64,000 nucleotides of DNA from Shewanella sp. KT0246 (GCF_019654955.1 NZ_BPEV01000002.1:160469-224468); one strand, 5' to 3'; shown: positions 36,535 to 46,137, numbered from the stretch's first letter. Numbers and translations: made by a program. The notes: generated by a model not told the origin, from the sequence alone.

Positions 36535-37632
36535 TTATTCTCCATGACAGGCTGTAGCCAACAGTGAGCCGTCAAAGTCAATAAGCTGAACTTCAACAAT
36601 CACCTTGCTATGGCTATATTCGTAACAATGATGCGCTGCCATCTGGCATAAACGAGTAAAGAATTGCCCATGTAAGGCTTCAGGTAACAGCGTGAATAAG
36701 TGACGCCCCGTATTCGCTTCGAGAACGGCTTGACACAGCGCCGCACTCCCGCCTAAAGCTGCAACTTCCTGAGCTAATAACTTAAATTGAATAGCGCGAC
36801 CAGTAACATGGGTCATCGTGGTGCCACCAGCTAACTTGCAAAGCTTGCCAATCATGGTGACTAAGGTGATTTTTTTAATGCCATAGCGGGCTGCTGCACG
36901 AATACCTACACCAAAGAAGTCGCCAGCTTGCGCAAATTGTGTTTCGCTCCAATTGGGCCTAGCCACCATCGCAGACCGTTCTGTTCTGCTGCCGGTTGTA
37001 AGCACCATTTCGCAATAACCTGCAGCAACAGCCACTTCTACACTTTGACGAACAGATGCGGCATAAGCTGACGTTGAGTAGGGATAAACCGTACCTCGGG
37101 TACCCAATATTGAAATACCACCCACCAAGCCTAAACGGCGACCAATGGTCTTTTGAGCAATAGTTTCGCCGTCGGTGACCCAAATAGTTACCTTAGCGCC
37201 TTTATAATGATGCTGATGTAAAAGTGGTAATAGATGTTCGCGGATCATCTTTCTGGGGACAGGGTTAATCGCAGGTTCACCAATACCAAGCTCTAAACCT
37301 GCTTTGGTCACAGTTGCTACCCCTTCACCAGCAACAAACTCAATGCCACAAGACTGAGTAATTTCGACAGTCGCACCAATTTCAGCGCCATGAGTACAAT
37401 CAGGATCATCACCAGCATCTTTAATAACCGATGCCATACCCAATTCGCATTGTTTAAGCACAAATTTAGCTTGTTTTCCGCTAGGTAACGTAACCTCAAC
37501 GCTCTGTGAGAGATGTTCACCCATCAGCGTTTTTATTGCAGATAAAGCAGCTGCTGTCGCGCATGCCCCAGTAGTAAATCCGGTTCTTAAGTCGCGTTTG
37601 CTTTTGCTTTTTTTTATTGCCGTTACCGTCAC
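36535..37632 (-). CDS. cbiD: Cobalt-precorrin-5B C1-methyltransferase CbiD
   Basis: The 365-residue CbiD starts KRDLRTGFTTGACATAAALSA, with DAGDDPDCTHGAEI and NPVPRKMI, all family signatures. It methylates C1 in the cobalt-early route. It is the first gene of the leftward operon and lies behind a cobalamin riboswitch and a CRP-like/TGTGA promoter region. Confidence 0.95.
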   Translation of the reverse strand: MTVTAIKKSKSKRDLRTGFTTGACATAAALSAIKTLMGEHLSQSVEVTLPSGKQAKFVLKQCELGMASVIKDAGDDPDCTHGAEIGATVEITQSCGIEFVAGEGVATVTKAGLELGIGEPAINPVPRKMIREHLLPLLHQHHYKGAKVTIWVTDGETIAQKTIGRRLGLVGGISILGTRGTVYPYSTSAYAASVRQSVEVAVAAGYCEMVLTTGSRTERSAMVARPNWSETQFAQAGDFFGVGIRAAARYGIKKITLVTMIGKLCKLAGGTTMTHVTGRAIQFKLLAQEVAALGGSAALCQAVLEANTGRHLFTLLPEALHGQFFTRLCQMAAHHCYEYSHSKVIVEVQLIDFDGSLLATACHGE

Positions 37633-37800
37633 TACAAGCCAACCAATAGTTGCTTTGTCATGGCAGGGGATAATGTTTGAACCGTCATAATCTTTTGCCT
37701 AAATCGCTGTAAAGATATTGAACGGGAATGGAAATGGGAATGACGCCTACAAAGGAGCATCAGACATTGAGAGTTCCCGCTCAATCTGTAATTAGCATTG

Positions 37801-37948
37801 TCATGGCGGGTATCCTGACTTCTGGCTGTGATCCACTCACCTTCCCAGCTTAAAAGCCAGTGGTTAACGAGTTTACTTACCAGTTACAGTTGCGGGTACA
37901 GTCCAGAAATTGCATCTGGTTCCCCTTTAAGCATTTAGTGCTCCATGA
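37801..37948 (-). ncRNA. Cobalamin riboswitch of the cbiD operon
   Basis: On the minus strand the order is GGGAACC, CTGTACCCGCAACTGTAA, a GGGAAGG element, and AGCCAGAAGTCAGGATACCC near the end. A P1 helix is formed by TCATGG and CCATGA (37943-37948 and 37801-37806). It sits about 170 bp before cbiD and should repress corrin-ring synthesis when adenosylcobalamin is plentiful. Confidence 0.93.
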
Positions 37949-37988
37949 AACTGGAATTAGATTAAACGATTAAGTTGATGGCAGAATA

Positions 37989-38002
37989 TGTGAAAAATTA
38001 CA
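37989..38002. promoter_or_regulatory. TGTGA-N4-like palindrome near the cbiD promoter
   Basis: TGTGAAAAATTACA differs at one base from TGTGAAAAATCACA, which occurs at the cobQ and btuB promoters. It lies just upstream of the riboswitch, within reach of the cbiD operon promoter, and could belong to the same regulator. The segment between it and 38232 has no gene. Confidence 0.45.
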
Positions 38003-38232
38003 GTTTTTTTCGATATGAAACGATTGTGTGACAAATGCCTCACTAAGGTTAAATAATATCCCCTGTTTAATGTTTTATGTAAATTCACACTGCCATGACT
38101 CAATATTAGGCCCTACATTCGGAAAAATTTATCAATAAAGCTCATTTTTTTCATAGAGATAATTTCTCAAAAGAATCTTCACTTAATTAAAATCAATCCT
38201 TTTGTGCAAAATTACTTTTCTTGCAAATAAAG

Positions 38233-38315
38233 ACTGTGAAAAATCACAGACTTTCACGCCTAACAACTATCTTGTGATCTGATACTCAGTTGAACCTTAA
38301 GCAAATCACTATATT
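38233..38315 (+). promoter_or_regulatory. Probable activator-dependent promoter of cobQBS
   Basis: The block has TGTGAAAAATCACA (38235-38248), TTTCAC (38252-38257), TGTGATC (38273-38279) and a -10 TATATT (38310-38315), with no good -35. The layout and 39 of the first 47 bases match the btuB promoter block at 45843-45925, at the same 77-bp distance to TATATT. This suggests a shared activator. The 151-base leader to the cobQ ATG has no riboswitch. Confidence 0.65.
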
Positions 38316-38466
38316 CCCATCACCTTTGCCTTTTTGAACGTGTAAAAACCATTAAAAATTGCCTTTATGAAACAAGTAATATTGACAGTTTTTAAATGAT
38401 ATCTACCAATAAAATCACATCCGAATAGGCAACAAATCATCAATATTGAATTTCAGGACGCCAAAA

Positions 38467-39927
38467 ATGACTAAATCAAGTTTAATGGTGCAAGGCACAA
38501 CGAGCGATGCAGGAAAAAGCGTCTTAGCCGCTGGGCTTTGTAGAGTACTCGCGAGGAAAAATATTCGAGTAGCGCCATTCAAACCTCAGAATATGGCGTT
38601 AAATAGTGCTGTCACTAAAGAAGGCGGTGAAATAGGTCGCGCACAAGCGGTGCAAGCCCAAGCTTGTTTTTTAGAGCCTAGCAACGACATGAACCCAGTT
38701 CTGCTTAAACCTAATACCGATACAGGCGCACAAGTCATTATTCGTGGTAAAGCAATTGAAGATATGGATGCCGTTTCTTATCACGCGTTTAAGCCCCAAT
38801 TATTAAACATGGTCCTAGAAAGCTTTGAGCGTTTAGGTGAAAAAGCAGATGTACGTATTATCGAAGGGGCTGGCAGCCCAGCTGAAATTAACTTAAGAGA
38901 GCATGATATTGCCAATATGGGCTTTGCACTTGCAGCTCAAACACCTGTTGTTATCGTGGCTGATATCGACCGTGGTGGTGTGTTTGCCCACTTGTATGGC
39001 ACCTTTGATTTATTATCAGCCGATGAAAAGAAACTCGTTAAAGGATTCATCATTAATCGCTTTCGTGGCGACATCACTCTGCTTGAAAGTGGCTTAACTT
39101 GGTTAACAGAAAAAACCGGCGTCCCTGTCATTGGGGTGGTTCCTTACTTACACGGTTTATACCTTGAAGCTGAAGATGCCATCAATCAACAACAAGTTGA
39201 TGATGAAACCAGCTTTAAAATTGTCGTTCCAGGACTACCAAGGATCAGCAACCATACCGATTTTGATGCGCTTAGGCTTAATCGTGGTGTCGACCTTTGC
39301 TTTGTAAGGCCCGGTGAACCTCTGCCTGCTGCAGACTTAATTATCTTACCAGGCTCTAAAAGTGTTAGAAGCGATCTTGCGGCGCTAAAAGCACAAGGTT
39401 GGGATAAGCAAATTGCAAAGCACTTACGTTTTGGCGGCAAAGTTATTGGTATTTGTGGCGGCTATCAAATGCTAGGTAACACCATCGCAGACCCTTTAGG
39501 CATTGAGGGCGCTCCGGGGGAAAGTGATGGATTAGGCTACTTAGATATCACCACCAAACTCACAGCGCATAAAACGCTTGAACATGTTTCTGGTCTATTG
39601 AATTTAGATGGTATGACAGTTCCAATTACTGGTTACGAAATTCATGCGGGGGTTAGTGAGGTAAAAAGTGTCCAACCAGTCATGCTCAATCAACAAGCTG
39701 AAGGCGCGCTTGGCAGTTGTAATCAAGTCATTGGGACTTATTTGCACGGCTTATTTGATTCACCAGAAGCCTGTAATGCACTCTTAAAATGGGCTGGATA
39801 TGAAAAAGATACCGCCCAAGACATGACCCAGCTTAAAGAAGACAACATCAATCGCTTGGCTGATTCATTAGAACAGTCATTAGATCTCGATAGCTTATTT
39901 GCAGACGTTCCGGGATGGAAAGCATAA
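38467..39927 (+). CDS. cobQ: Cobyric acid synthase CobQ/CbiP
   Basis: The 486-residue protein has an N-terminal dethiobiotin-synthetase-like ATPase ([19 protein letters not shown]) and a C-terminal class I glutamine amidotransferase domain with [11 protein letters not shown] (nucleophile Cys) and IHAGVSE. It amidates cobyrinic acid a,c-diamide at four positions with glutamine. ATG at 38467 is preferred because AGGA lies upstream. It starts the rightward cobQ-cobB-cobS operon. Confidence 0.94.
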   Translation: MTKSSLMVQGTTSDAGKSVLAAGLCRVLARKNIRVAPFKPQNMALNSAVTKEGGEIGRAQAVQAQACFLEPSNDMNPVLLKPNTDTGAQVIIRGKAIEDMDAVSYHAFKPQLLNMVLESFERLGEKADVRIIEGAGSPAEINLREHDIANMGFALAAQTPVVIVADIDRGGVFAHLYGTFDLLSADEKKLVKGFIINRFRGDITLLESGLTWLTEKTGVPVIGVVPYLHGLYLEAEDAINQQQVDDETSFKIVVPGLPRISNHTDFDALRLNRGVDLCFVRPGEPLPAADLIILPGSKSVRSDLAALKAQGWDKQIAKHLRFGGKVIGICGGYQMLGNTIADPLGIEGAPGESDGLGYLDITTKLTAHKTLEHVSGLLNLDGMTVPITGYEIHAGVSEVKSVQPVMLNQQAEGALGSCNQVIGTYLHGLFDSPEACNALLKWAGYEKDTAQDMTQLKEDNINRLADSLEQSLDLDSLFADVPGWKA

Positions 39928-39929
39928 CG

Positions 39930-41285
39930 ATGGCAATATCTTCTCAAGCAAAATCAGCCTATTGCCCTGCACTTTTCATCACAGCTCCAAGCAGTGGCAG
40001 CGGGAAAACCACCGTTGTAGCTGCAATGGCAAGGTATTGGCGCAATAAAGGCCTTAATGTCAGGGTATTCAAAACTGGGCCTGATTACATCGACCCTATG
40101 TTTCATGAGGTCGCCTCTGGTAATAAAGCCTACCAGCTAGATATCGGCATGATGGGGCTTGAAGCTTGCCAACGTCATCTTTATCAAGCCGCTAAACAAG
40201 CCGACCTAATTTTAATTGAAGGCGTGATGGGCATGTATGATGGCAAGCACCACAGCGCTGAATTAGCCCGTCAACTTAATGTGCCGTTAATGGCTGTTAT
40301 TCCAGCTTCGGGAATGGCACAAACCTTTGGCGCTATCGCTTATGGGTTGGCAAATTATCAAGCTGACACTCAATTATTCGGAGTGGTTGCTAATGAAGTT
40401 GGCAGTCTTGGTCATGCCAAGTTATTACAAGACAGCTTACCTAAAGGAATTGCTTTTTGCGGTTCACTGCCTAAAAACGCTGAAATTGCCTTACCAGAGC
40501 AACACCTTGGCTTAACTCAAGCCCATGAATTAACCAGTTTGGACTCTATGTTAAACACGGCGGCAAAGCTGCTAAGTAAAACCTGTGAACTGCCTTTACC
40601 TGAGCCTATAGAGTTTAGCTATCAGACCAACCCGAGCGTCGCGCCCTTGCTTAAAGGTGTGCGTGTAGGTATTGCCAAAGACGCTGCATTTTCATTTATC
40701 TACCATGATAATGTTGAACTATTAACAAAAATGGGCGCGACAATTAGTGACTTCTCACCCATCACTGACAGCAAACTGCCAGAGGTAGACGCCTTGTATT
40801 TACCCGGTGGTTATCCTGAAAGCTATCAATCAGAGCTCAGTAATAACCAACCTATGCTAAGCGCGATACGTCAGCACATAACATCAGCTAAACCGACATT
40901 AGCGGAATGTGGCGGCATGCTGTACTTGCTAGAACAGTTTCAAGACGCCCACGGCAACAAAGCGCAATTTGTCGGCGCCATGCAAGGTAAAGGCACATTG
41001 CATAAAAAACTCAAAGGAATTGGCATGGTGAGTGCGAATATCGCCCCTACACCACTAACCGGTCATACCTTTCATTACTCTACCCTAGATACAAATGAAA
41101 CCAGCATTTTTATCGCCAGCCAACAAGGCAAGGTAAGGGCCATTGAGCCTGTTTATTTAATCAGTAAAACCTTAGCGTCCTATACTCATTGGTACTGGCC
41201 AAGTAACCCAAGCTTTATTGCCGCAGTATTTAAAGGTGAGATCAAACCAAGCGACTATTCAACAACACTTAATGAGAATACGTAA
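39930..41285 (+). CDS. cobB: Cobyrinic acid a,c-diamide synthase CobB/CbiA
   Basis: The 451-residue protein starts AKSAYCPALFITAPSSGSGK (ATP loop) and has LYLPGGYPESY and AECGGMLYLLEQF (glutaminase nucleophile). It amidates the a and c side chains of cobyrinate. The start chosen is ATG at 39930, two bases after the cobQ stop. An alternative ATG at 39915 overlaps cobQ. Confidence 0.93.
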   Translation: MAISSQAKSAYCPALFITAPSSGSGKTTVVAAMARYWRNKGLNVRVFKTGPDYIDPMFHEVASGNKAYQLDIGMMGLEACQRHLYQAAKQADLILIEGVMGMYDGKHHSAELARQLNVPLMAVIPASGMAQTFGAIAYGLANYQADTQLFGVVANEVGSLGHAKLLQDSLPKGIAFCGSLPKNAEIALPEQHLGLTQAHELTSLDSMLNTAAKLLSKTCELPLPEPIEFSYQTNPSVAPLLKGVRVGIAKDAAFSFIYHDNVELLTKMGATISDFSPITDSKLPEVDALYLPGGYPESYQSELSNNQPMLSAIRQHITSAKPTLAECGGMLYLLEQFQDAHGNKAQFVGAMQGKGTLHKKLKGIGMVSANIAPTPLTGHTFHYSTLDTNETSIFIASQQGKVRAIEPVYLISKTLASYTHWYWPSNPSFIAAVFKGEIKPSDYSTTLNENT

Positions 41286-41287
41286 AC

Positions 41288-42064
41288 GTGAATAATCCGC
41301 TCAAACAAACCATTAATGAAATATTGGCTGCGGTTAGCTTTTTAACTCGATGCCCAGTGCCTAAAAGTATTGATTACAATGAAAAAATAGTTGCTGCTGC
41401 TAGTCGATGGTTCGGATTGGTTGGACTATTAATCGGTTTGGTAGGCGCAGGAATATACTCTGCTCTATCACAATTTTTACCTACTGAGCTGACGGCTGTA
41501 GTGACTTTAGTCCTTCTCATCCGCTTTACAGGTGCTTTTCACGAGGACGGACTTGCCGATCTTGCAGATGGTTTTGGTGGCGGTTGGGATAAAGAACGCA
41601 AACTCGCGATTATGAAAGACAGCCAAATTGGCGCTTATGGGGTACTCGCGTTGATTGCCAGTTTTACGATAAAACTCATGGCGCTGAAATCACTTTCTAT
41701 GGAGTTAGCCATTCTCGCCATCATCACAGCTCATGCTGCTAGTCGCGGCCTGAGTGGATTAATCCCAGTTTTTTTATTCTATGTACGTATTGGAGAAAAT
41801 AAGACGCCACAGAAATCCGCTTCGATGAATAAAACAACCGTTTTATTACTAACACTCTTTGGTTTAGCGCCATTAATTTTCTTGCCAGTTGAGCTGACAG
41901 TTGCACTGGCAGTCATTTGGGCGCTATCTTTTGCTTATATGGTCCGTATTATGAAAAATAATATCGGCGGATATACTGGTGACACATTAGGAGCAACTCA
42001 ACAAGTAATTGAAGTTATGACTTATATGGCTTTCTCAAGTTTGTTTCACTTGGTATTAATTTAA
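41288..42064 (+). CDS. cobS: Adenosylcobinamide-GDP ribazoletransferase CobS
   Basis: The 258-residue membrane protein has FTGAFHEDGLADLADGFGG and IMKDSQIGAYG, the invariant CobS/CobV signatures, and about six to seven hydrophobic segments. It joins alpha-ribazole (phosphate) to adenosylcobinamide-GDP in the last assembly stage. It starts with GTG two bases after the cobB stop. Confidence 0.93.
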   Translation: MNNPLKQTINEILAAVSFLTRCPVPKSIDYNEKIVAAASRWFGLVGLLIGLVGAGIYSALSQFLPTELTAVVTLVLLIRFTGAFHEDGLADLADGFGGGWDKERKLAIMKDSQIGAYGVLALIASFTIKLMALKSLSMELAILAIITAHAASRGLSGLIPVFLFYVRIGENKTPQKSASMNKTTVLLLTLFGLAPLIFLPVELTVALAVIWALSFAYMVRIMKNNIGGYTGDTLGATQQVIEVMTYMAFSSLFHLVLI

Positions 42065-42100
42065 CTTCCCCCTACCTTTCAGCTTTTTGTGACATAAATA

Positions 42101-42138
42101 CTCATTTAACGTGTTAAAGGAACAACATGTTAAATGAG
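42101..42138. repeat. 38-bp hairpin-forming inverted repeat after cobS
   Basis: CTCATTTAAC at 42101-42110 is exactly complementary to GTTAAATGAG at 42129-42138, and four further inner pairs follow one mismatch. It is AT-rich and about 36 bp after cobS. It may be an mRNA-stabilising stem or an operator. Confidence 0.6.
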
Positions 42139-42239
42139 AATCCCCCAATACAACATCTGTTGGTTTATCACTTCTTACTCACTTTATCGGCCCCATATCT
42201 TTTCTACGCCATTGACTCAATCAGTAATATCAATGATAA

Positions 42240-42270
42240 AAAAAGCCACCTATAAAATAGGTGGCTTTTT
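42240..42270. terminator. Bidirectional terminator between cobS and the tetraheme gene
   Basis: A 14-bp stem (AAAAAGCCACCTAT and its complement) with a 3-base loop is flanked by A and T runs. It lies between convergent genes. Confidence 0.9.
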
Positions 42271-42302
42271 CGTTGTTTTACCAGTCTTTCAACTTAGGTT
42301 GA

Positions 42303-44396
42303 TTAACCTTCTTTTTCATAGTGACACGTCACACACGCATAAGGATCTGGGTATGTTGGATCTGTCATCCAATCATTGTTGGTACGGATTTTCATATCAT
42401 CTGGATACATTCCCCAGTAGCCTTCCCAATTGACGTTTTCATTTGGAGGAAGCATGTCAAAGGTAGTGCTCTCTTGGTTATCCCAACCTTGGACTTCTTG
42501 AGTTAACTCTTCCATTCCTTCTACATCTGCACTGTTTACTGCAATTGAATCGTATGCGCGATTATATAATGCAGGGTTATTACCGCCCAGTTTGTCTGCA
42601 TCACTGCCATACACATCTGCACGAGTTACGTAAGTTGAGACAGAACCATGGTTTTCAGGCACAAAGTCTTCAGCATGACACCAATAACAACGCGCAAATT
42701 CACCGTGGCCACTTGGTGCACCGTTAGAACCATGACATTCAGCACATTGGTAAGGTGCAATCACCAACTCAGACGCATCATTCACAGGATGAGAGGTGAT
42801 TTTGCCTGTATCGTAAATATCGACCAGCTTAGGATTCACACCTAAATCTGCTCCAATATCGCCTTCAGAGTGAATACCACTCAGTGAGTGACAGTTGCCA
42901 CAGTTAGCAATACCCCAACCGAAATGGCTGTCATTCAATGCAAACTTGGCATTGCGGGCATCATATTCAGGCCATTTACCATCTCCAGCCACACGTTTAG
43001 ATTCAGCAGGTGGGTAGTAGTCGTACATATGGAAGTTAACCACGGTAACTGTGTCACCAGGGTTGTTCATCAACCAAACATCACTGAACAGATGGAACTC
43101 TTGATCGACAAACCAATCATCAACGTCAGTTGTCTCAGGGTTACAGTGCAGCTCATTATTTGCTGCTAAAGGCTCAGCATCAATTAAGCCATCTGGGTAG
43201 TCAGTTGAGGTATCGCTTGGGTCTAAGTAGTTACTGGTGCCATTGTGGTCGCAATAAGATTCAGAAATTTCAACATGACCAACAACACCCGGAACTAAAT
43301 ATTTAGCTGCGAAGTCATTCATTGCATAAGACACACCCGTGTTAATAACATAACCATGGGCGCCACCTTTGCGTTTACCGTTTATTTCATTAATCACAAA
43401 GTGATTCAGCTCTACGCCTGACTCTAGAGTCCCCCAGAATGAATAACCTACCTGTGCAAGTTCCTGCTCATTAATACTGAGCATTACGTCTGCCATAGTG
43501 ATAGCTTGGTCTTCCTTGTAAATATCAGGTCGCAGATTATGAGAGCGAGCTTCGACATTTTTGAGGAACACAGGTGTACCACCGGCAACGCCAAATTCTT
43601 CGATAGGGATCAGCATAACTGAAGGAACAATAATGACGTCAGTGTCTTCAGAATAATAAGACGGCGAAGAATTACGGCGGCGCTCGGCTTGATCTAACTG
43701 AACTTGCTCACGTCGCTCTGTCATACCTGGGCTAAATGACTTAAATAAAACCCCTGAGTTATTTTCAACAAGTACGTCTTCTAGACGAAGGTAAAGCGCT
43801 TCACCTTGAGCATCATAGAACTTCTCTCGACGGAACTCGGCAAAGTCAATCATGTAGGTCGCGTACCAGTCAGGATCGCTTTCATACTCGTTTTCACCAT
43901 CACCATTCGCGTCCCAAGTGACTTTCCACTGATAAGCATTTAGTTGTTCATCAAAATTGTATTCGACGGTAAAGCCACTAATTGTATCGCTTAAGTACAG
44001 CAATACATCGGCAAAAGTAATTTGATTATCATTGTAGGCAGCATTTTCGATGTATTTACCATCTCCAGCAGCTAAGGATGCCATTTTGCGCTCACGTAAA
44101 TCGCTTGGATCAACCTTAAAGCCATTTTCTGGGATCCCAGAACCTTGAAACTGACGCAGCATATCCTCACGAACCACTTCATCAATGTAGGCGTAAAAAG
44201 GATTTTCTAGCTGCCAGTCAATGTCTGGCCCCCACACACTTGCATAATCAAATGCGCCTGTTCCCGTTGCTGGTTTGGTAGGGGTAGGAGTCGGTTCCGT
44301 TTCTGTCGGTGTCGAGTCACTGTCACTGTCACTACCGCAACCGGTAATGAGTAACGCCGAAAGCGCTAATGCCAAAAGTGAATGTTTCATTCTCAT
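42303..44396 (-). CDS. Tetraheme c-type cytochrome lipoprotein with duplicated N-terminal domain
   Basis: The 697-residue protein has a lipobox ending LLITGC (Cys20) and a Ser/Asp/Thr/Pro linker. Two similar segments follow, YNDNQITFADVLLYLSD (about 121-138) and YKEDQAITMADVMLSINE (about 293-310), each leading into a beta-rich region. Then come four CxxCH heme sites at about 499, 551, 570 and 688. Export to the cell surface and an extracellular redox role are inferred. The second duplicated segment (FVINEINGKRKGG to GYVINTGVSY) faintly recalls transcobalamin-like DUF4430 domains. AAGGA precedes the ATG. The exact family is not recognised. Confidence 0.7.
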   Translation of the reverse strand: MRMKHSLLALALSALLITGCGSDSDSDSTPTETEPTPTPTKPATGTGAFDYASVWGPDIDWQLENPFYAYIDEVVREDMLRQFQGSGIPENGFKVDPSDLRERKMASLAAGDGKYIENAAYNDNQITFADVLLYLSDTISGFTVEYNFDEQLNAYQWKVTWDANGDGENEYESDPDWYATYMIDFAEFRREKFYDAQGEALYLRLEDVLVENNSGVLFKSFSPGMTERREQVQLDQAERRRNSSPSYYSEDTDVIIVPSVMLIPIEEFGVAGGTPVFLKNVEARSHNLRPDIYKEDQAITMADVMLSINEQELAQVGYSFWGTLESGVELNHFVINEINGKRKGGAHGYVINTGVSYAMNDFAAKYLVPGVVGHVEISESYCDHNGTSNYLDPSDTSTDYPDGLIDAEPLAANNELHCNPETTDVDDWFVDQEFHLFSDVWLMNNPGDTVTVVNFHMYDYYPPAESKRVAGDGKWPEYDARNAKFALNDSHFGWGIANCGNCHSLSGIHSEGDIGADLGVNPKLVDIYDTGKITSHPVNDASELVIAPYQCAECHGSNGAPSGHGEFARCYWCHAEDFVPENHGSVSTYVTRADVYGSDADKLGGNNPALYNRAYDSIAVNSADVEGMEELTQEVQGWDNQESTTFDMLPPNENVNWEGYWGMYPDDMKIRTNNDWMTDPTYPDPYACVTCHYEKEG

Positions 44397-44616
44397 ATCA
44401 TTATCCTTGCTATTATTATTAACAGCATCATGATAAAAGTTGACTTGAAAAACATTACTTCACAAAACCACACAAAAAATTATACAACTAACCATTTTGT
44501 GGTATATATCGCAACTTTTACACTTCCTTAATAGAGTTTTCAATTTTTTATTAATAAAAGTAAATTGCTACTTTATAGTCATAATAATTGGCAGGCAATA
44601 AATAAGAGAATAGCCT

Positions 44617-45345
44617 TTGAACTCTGAACAGTGCAATAAACTTAATTATTTCAAATATAAAATAAATCAACTAGCAGCACATATTGGTGCCGTTGACTAT
44701 GCATTTTTCTTTGATTTCAAAGAACCCGAAAACTGGCTTGGGAATAATTGGTTAAACTCATTCAAATCAAGAAAGTCATTAATATTTAGCTCAGCAAAAC
44801 TAGAACTTCTTTTTTGTAGAAGTCGAAGTAGCATGACTAAACTCGACCCCGACTTAGTGAAATCACTTAATAAAGACCACCATATTTGGTTGTTAGAAAA
44901 AAAACTAAAACAACAACAGATCAAACAAAATTTATTAAAAGAGTTTAGTTACAGTAAACAAATATCGGTGTCATTTAACCTGCATAACTTTGATTATTTA
45001 ACAGGTGGTATCAGCTTTTTTTATGAGGGTGACTGCCATCTAACAGATATACAGCGATTAGAATTAATCAATGATTTCATTACTGAAATAGAATCATTAG
45101 GAGCCCAAATAGCGTATTCAAGATTATTGATAAGTCCCTTTGAAGATTATCAAATTCTAAAACCATCAACCATTTCAATCATTCAACATTTATCGCAAGG
45201 GTGCTCCCGCAGTAAGCTGTCTGATATCCATTATATGTCTGCAAGAGGGGTTGATTACCATATAGAAAAAGCCAAGCTCTTACTTGAAGCTAAGAACACA
45301 TCGCACTTAATTCATATAGCCCACAGAACAATGTTGATTGAATAA
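44617..45345 (+). CDS. LuxR-type transcriptional regulator
   Basis: The 242-residue protein starts with TTG. Its N-terminus MNSEQCNKLNYFKYK resembles the sister at 63259 (MNSIVEPKLIDLCEQ), which supports this start. The C-terminal LuxR HTH is at about residues 180-235, where MSARGVDYHIEKAKLLLEA replaces the usual T-V-x-x-H pattern. The N-terminal half has no recognised ligand domain. It is divergent from the tetraheme gene at 44396 and upstream of the btuB operon, so it may regulate either. Confidence 0.75.
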   Translation: MNSEQCNKLNYFKYKINQLAAHIGAVDYAFFFDFKEPENWLGNNWLNSFKSRKSLIFSSAKLELLFCRSRSSMTKLDPDLVKSLNKDHHIWLLEKKLKQQQIKQNLLKEFSYSKQISVSFNLHNFDYLTGGISFFYEGDCHLTDIQRLELINDFITEIESLGAQIAYSRLLISPFEDYQILKPSTISIIQHLSQGCSRSKLSDIHYMSARGVDYHIEKAKLLLEAKNTSHLIHIAHRTMLIE

Positions 45346-45450
45346 CTCACTCTTAATCAAAAGTCACCTAACTCATTCAGCAGCTTTATATACCAATCGA
45401 AACATATATAAACCCACGCAAAAACTTACGCCACAATAAATAAAAGGATA

Positions 45451-45480
45451 AAAAAATGGGGCTAGATATCTCTAGCCCCA
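45451..45480 (-). terminator. Hairpin with T-tract on the minus strand only
   Basis: TGGGGCTAGA and its complement TCTAGCCCCA form a 10-bp stem with a 4-base loop. A run of six A on the left makes a T-tract on the minus strand, but no T-tract follows on the plus strand. No minus-strand gene is upstream of it in the 45481-46267 gap, so it may end an unannotated antisense or small RNA. The rest of 45346-45842 shows no gene. Confidence 0.45.
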
Positions 45481-45842
45481 TAATGCAGGGGGATAGTAAA
45501 TGTTGATGAAGCATTTACTGGTATTTTAAACCGGTCGAGTAACAACCAAATTTAAAACGGAGCATAAAATTACGTTAATACTCACTTTATTATTAACGTA
45601 AAAAGAACCCAACAAAAAACATGTAGCATGATATTCCATTATCTTAAGTCATGAAGATTAGTTAACTAACACAGTCAACTTAACTATTCACTTTCGATTA
45701 AATAATAGCGGCATATAAATCAGATTAATATGTTAAAAATTACAGTATTTTAATTTAGTTTCAAATAACACTCATTTTATACAGTTCCATTAGTATCAAT
45801 TTTATACTACTTTTTTACCTTTTAAATTTCCCTTTAAAAACT

Positions 45843-45925
45843 ACTGTGAAAAATCACACACTTTCACCACTAAAAAATACTATGTGATCATTTGCACAGA
45901 CCATAAAACTGCAAACGACTATATT
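45843..45925 (+). promoter_or_regulatory. Probable activator-dependent promoter of the btuB operon
   Basis: The block has TGTGAAAAATCACA (45845-45858), TTTCAC, a CRP-like site TGTGATCATTTGCACA (45883-45898) and -10 TATATT (45920-45925). The CRP-like site is centred at 45890.5, about 41.5 bp before the start expected from the -10, as for class II CRP promoters. The block aligns with the cobQ promoter. A riboswitch begins about 60 bp downstream. Confidence 0.7.
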
Positions 45926-45987
45926 TCCCCCATCATCGATGGCCATTATAGAAACTAAATAAAATTCTGTAGTAACCCTATCAATGC

Positions 45988-46137
45988 AATTAGGTGTAAA
46001 TACTTATTGGGAACGTGGTGAGATTCCACGGCTGTACCTGCAACTGTAATCAGAGCGAAATACAAATAAAGCCACTGACATTTTGATGTTGGGAAGGTGT
46101 ATTTCTAGACGCTGTTAGCCAGGAGACCGACCTAATT
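45988..46137 (+). ncRNA. Cobalamin riboswitch of the btuB operon
   Basis: An 8-bp P1 helix (AATTAGGT and ACCTAATT), GGGAACGTGGTGAGATTCC, CGGCTGTACCTGCAACTGTAA, GGGAAGG and GCCAGGAGACCGACC follow in order and match the cobalamin riboswitch. A CTCAAG/CTTGAG hairpin (46148-46166) follows without a T-tract, so control may be translational or by another structure. It should shut off btuB and downstream genes when B12 is present. Confidence 0.95.

Noticed and set aside
37633..38466. Coding or CRISPR content in the gap between cbiD and cobQ
   Set aside because: Only a riboswitch and promoter sites are seen. There are no spaced repeats and no frame of useful length.
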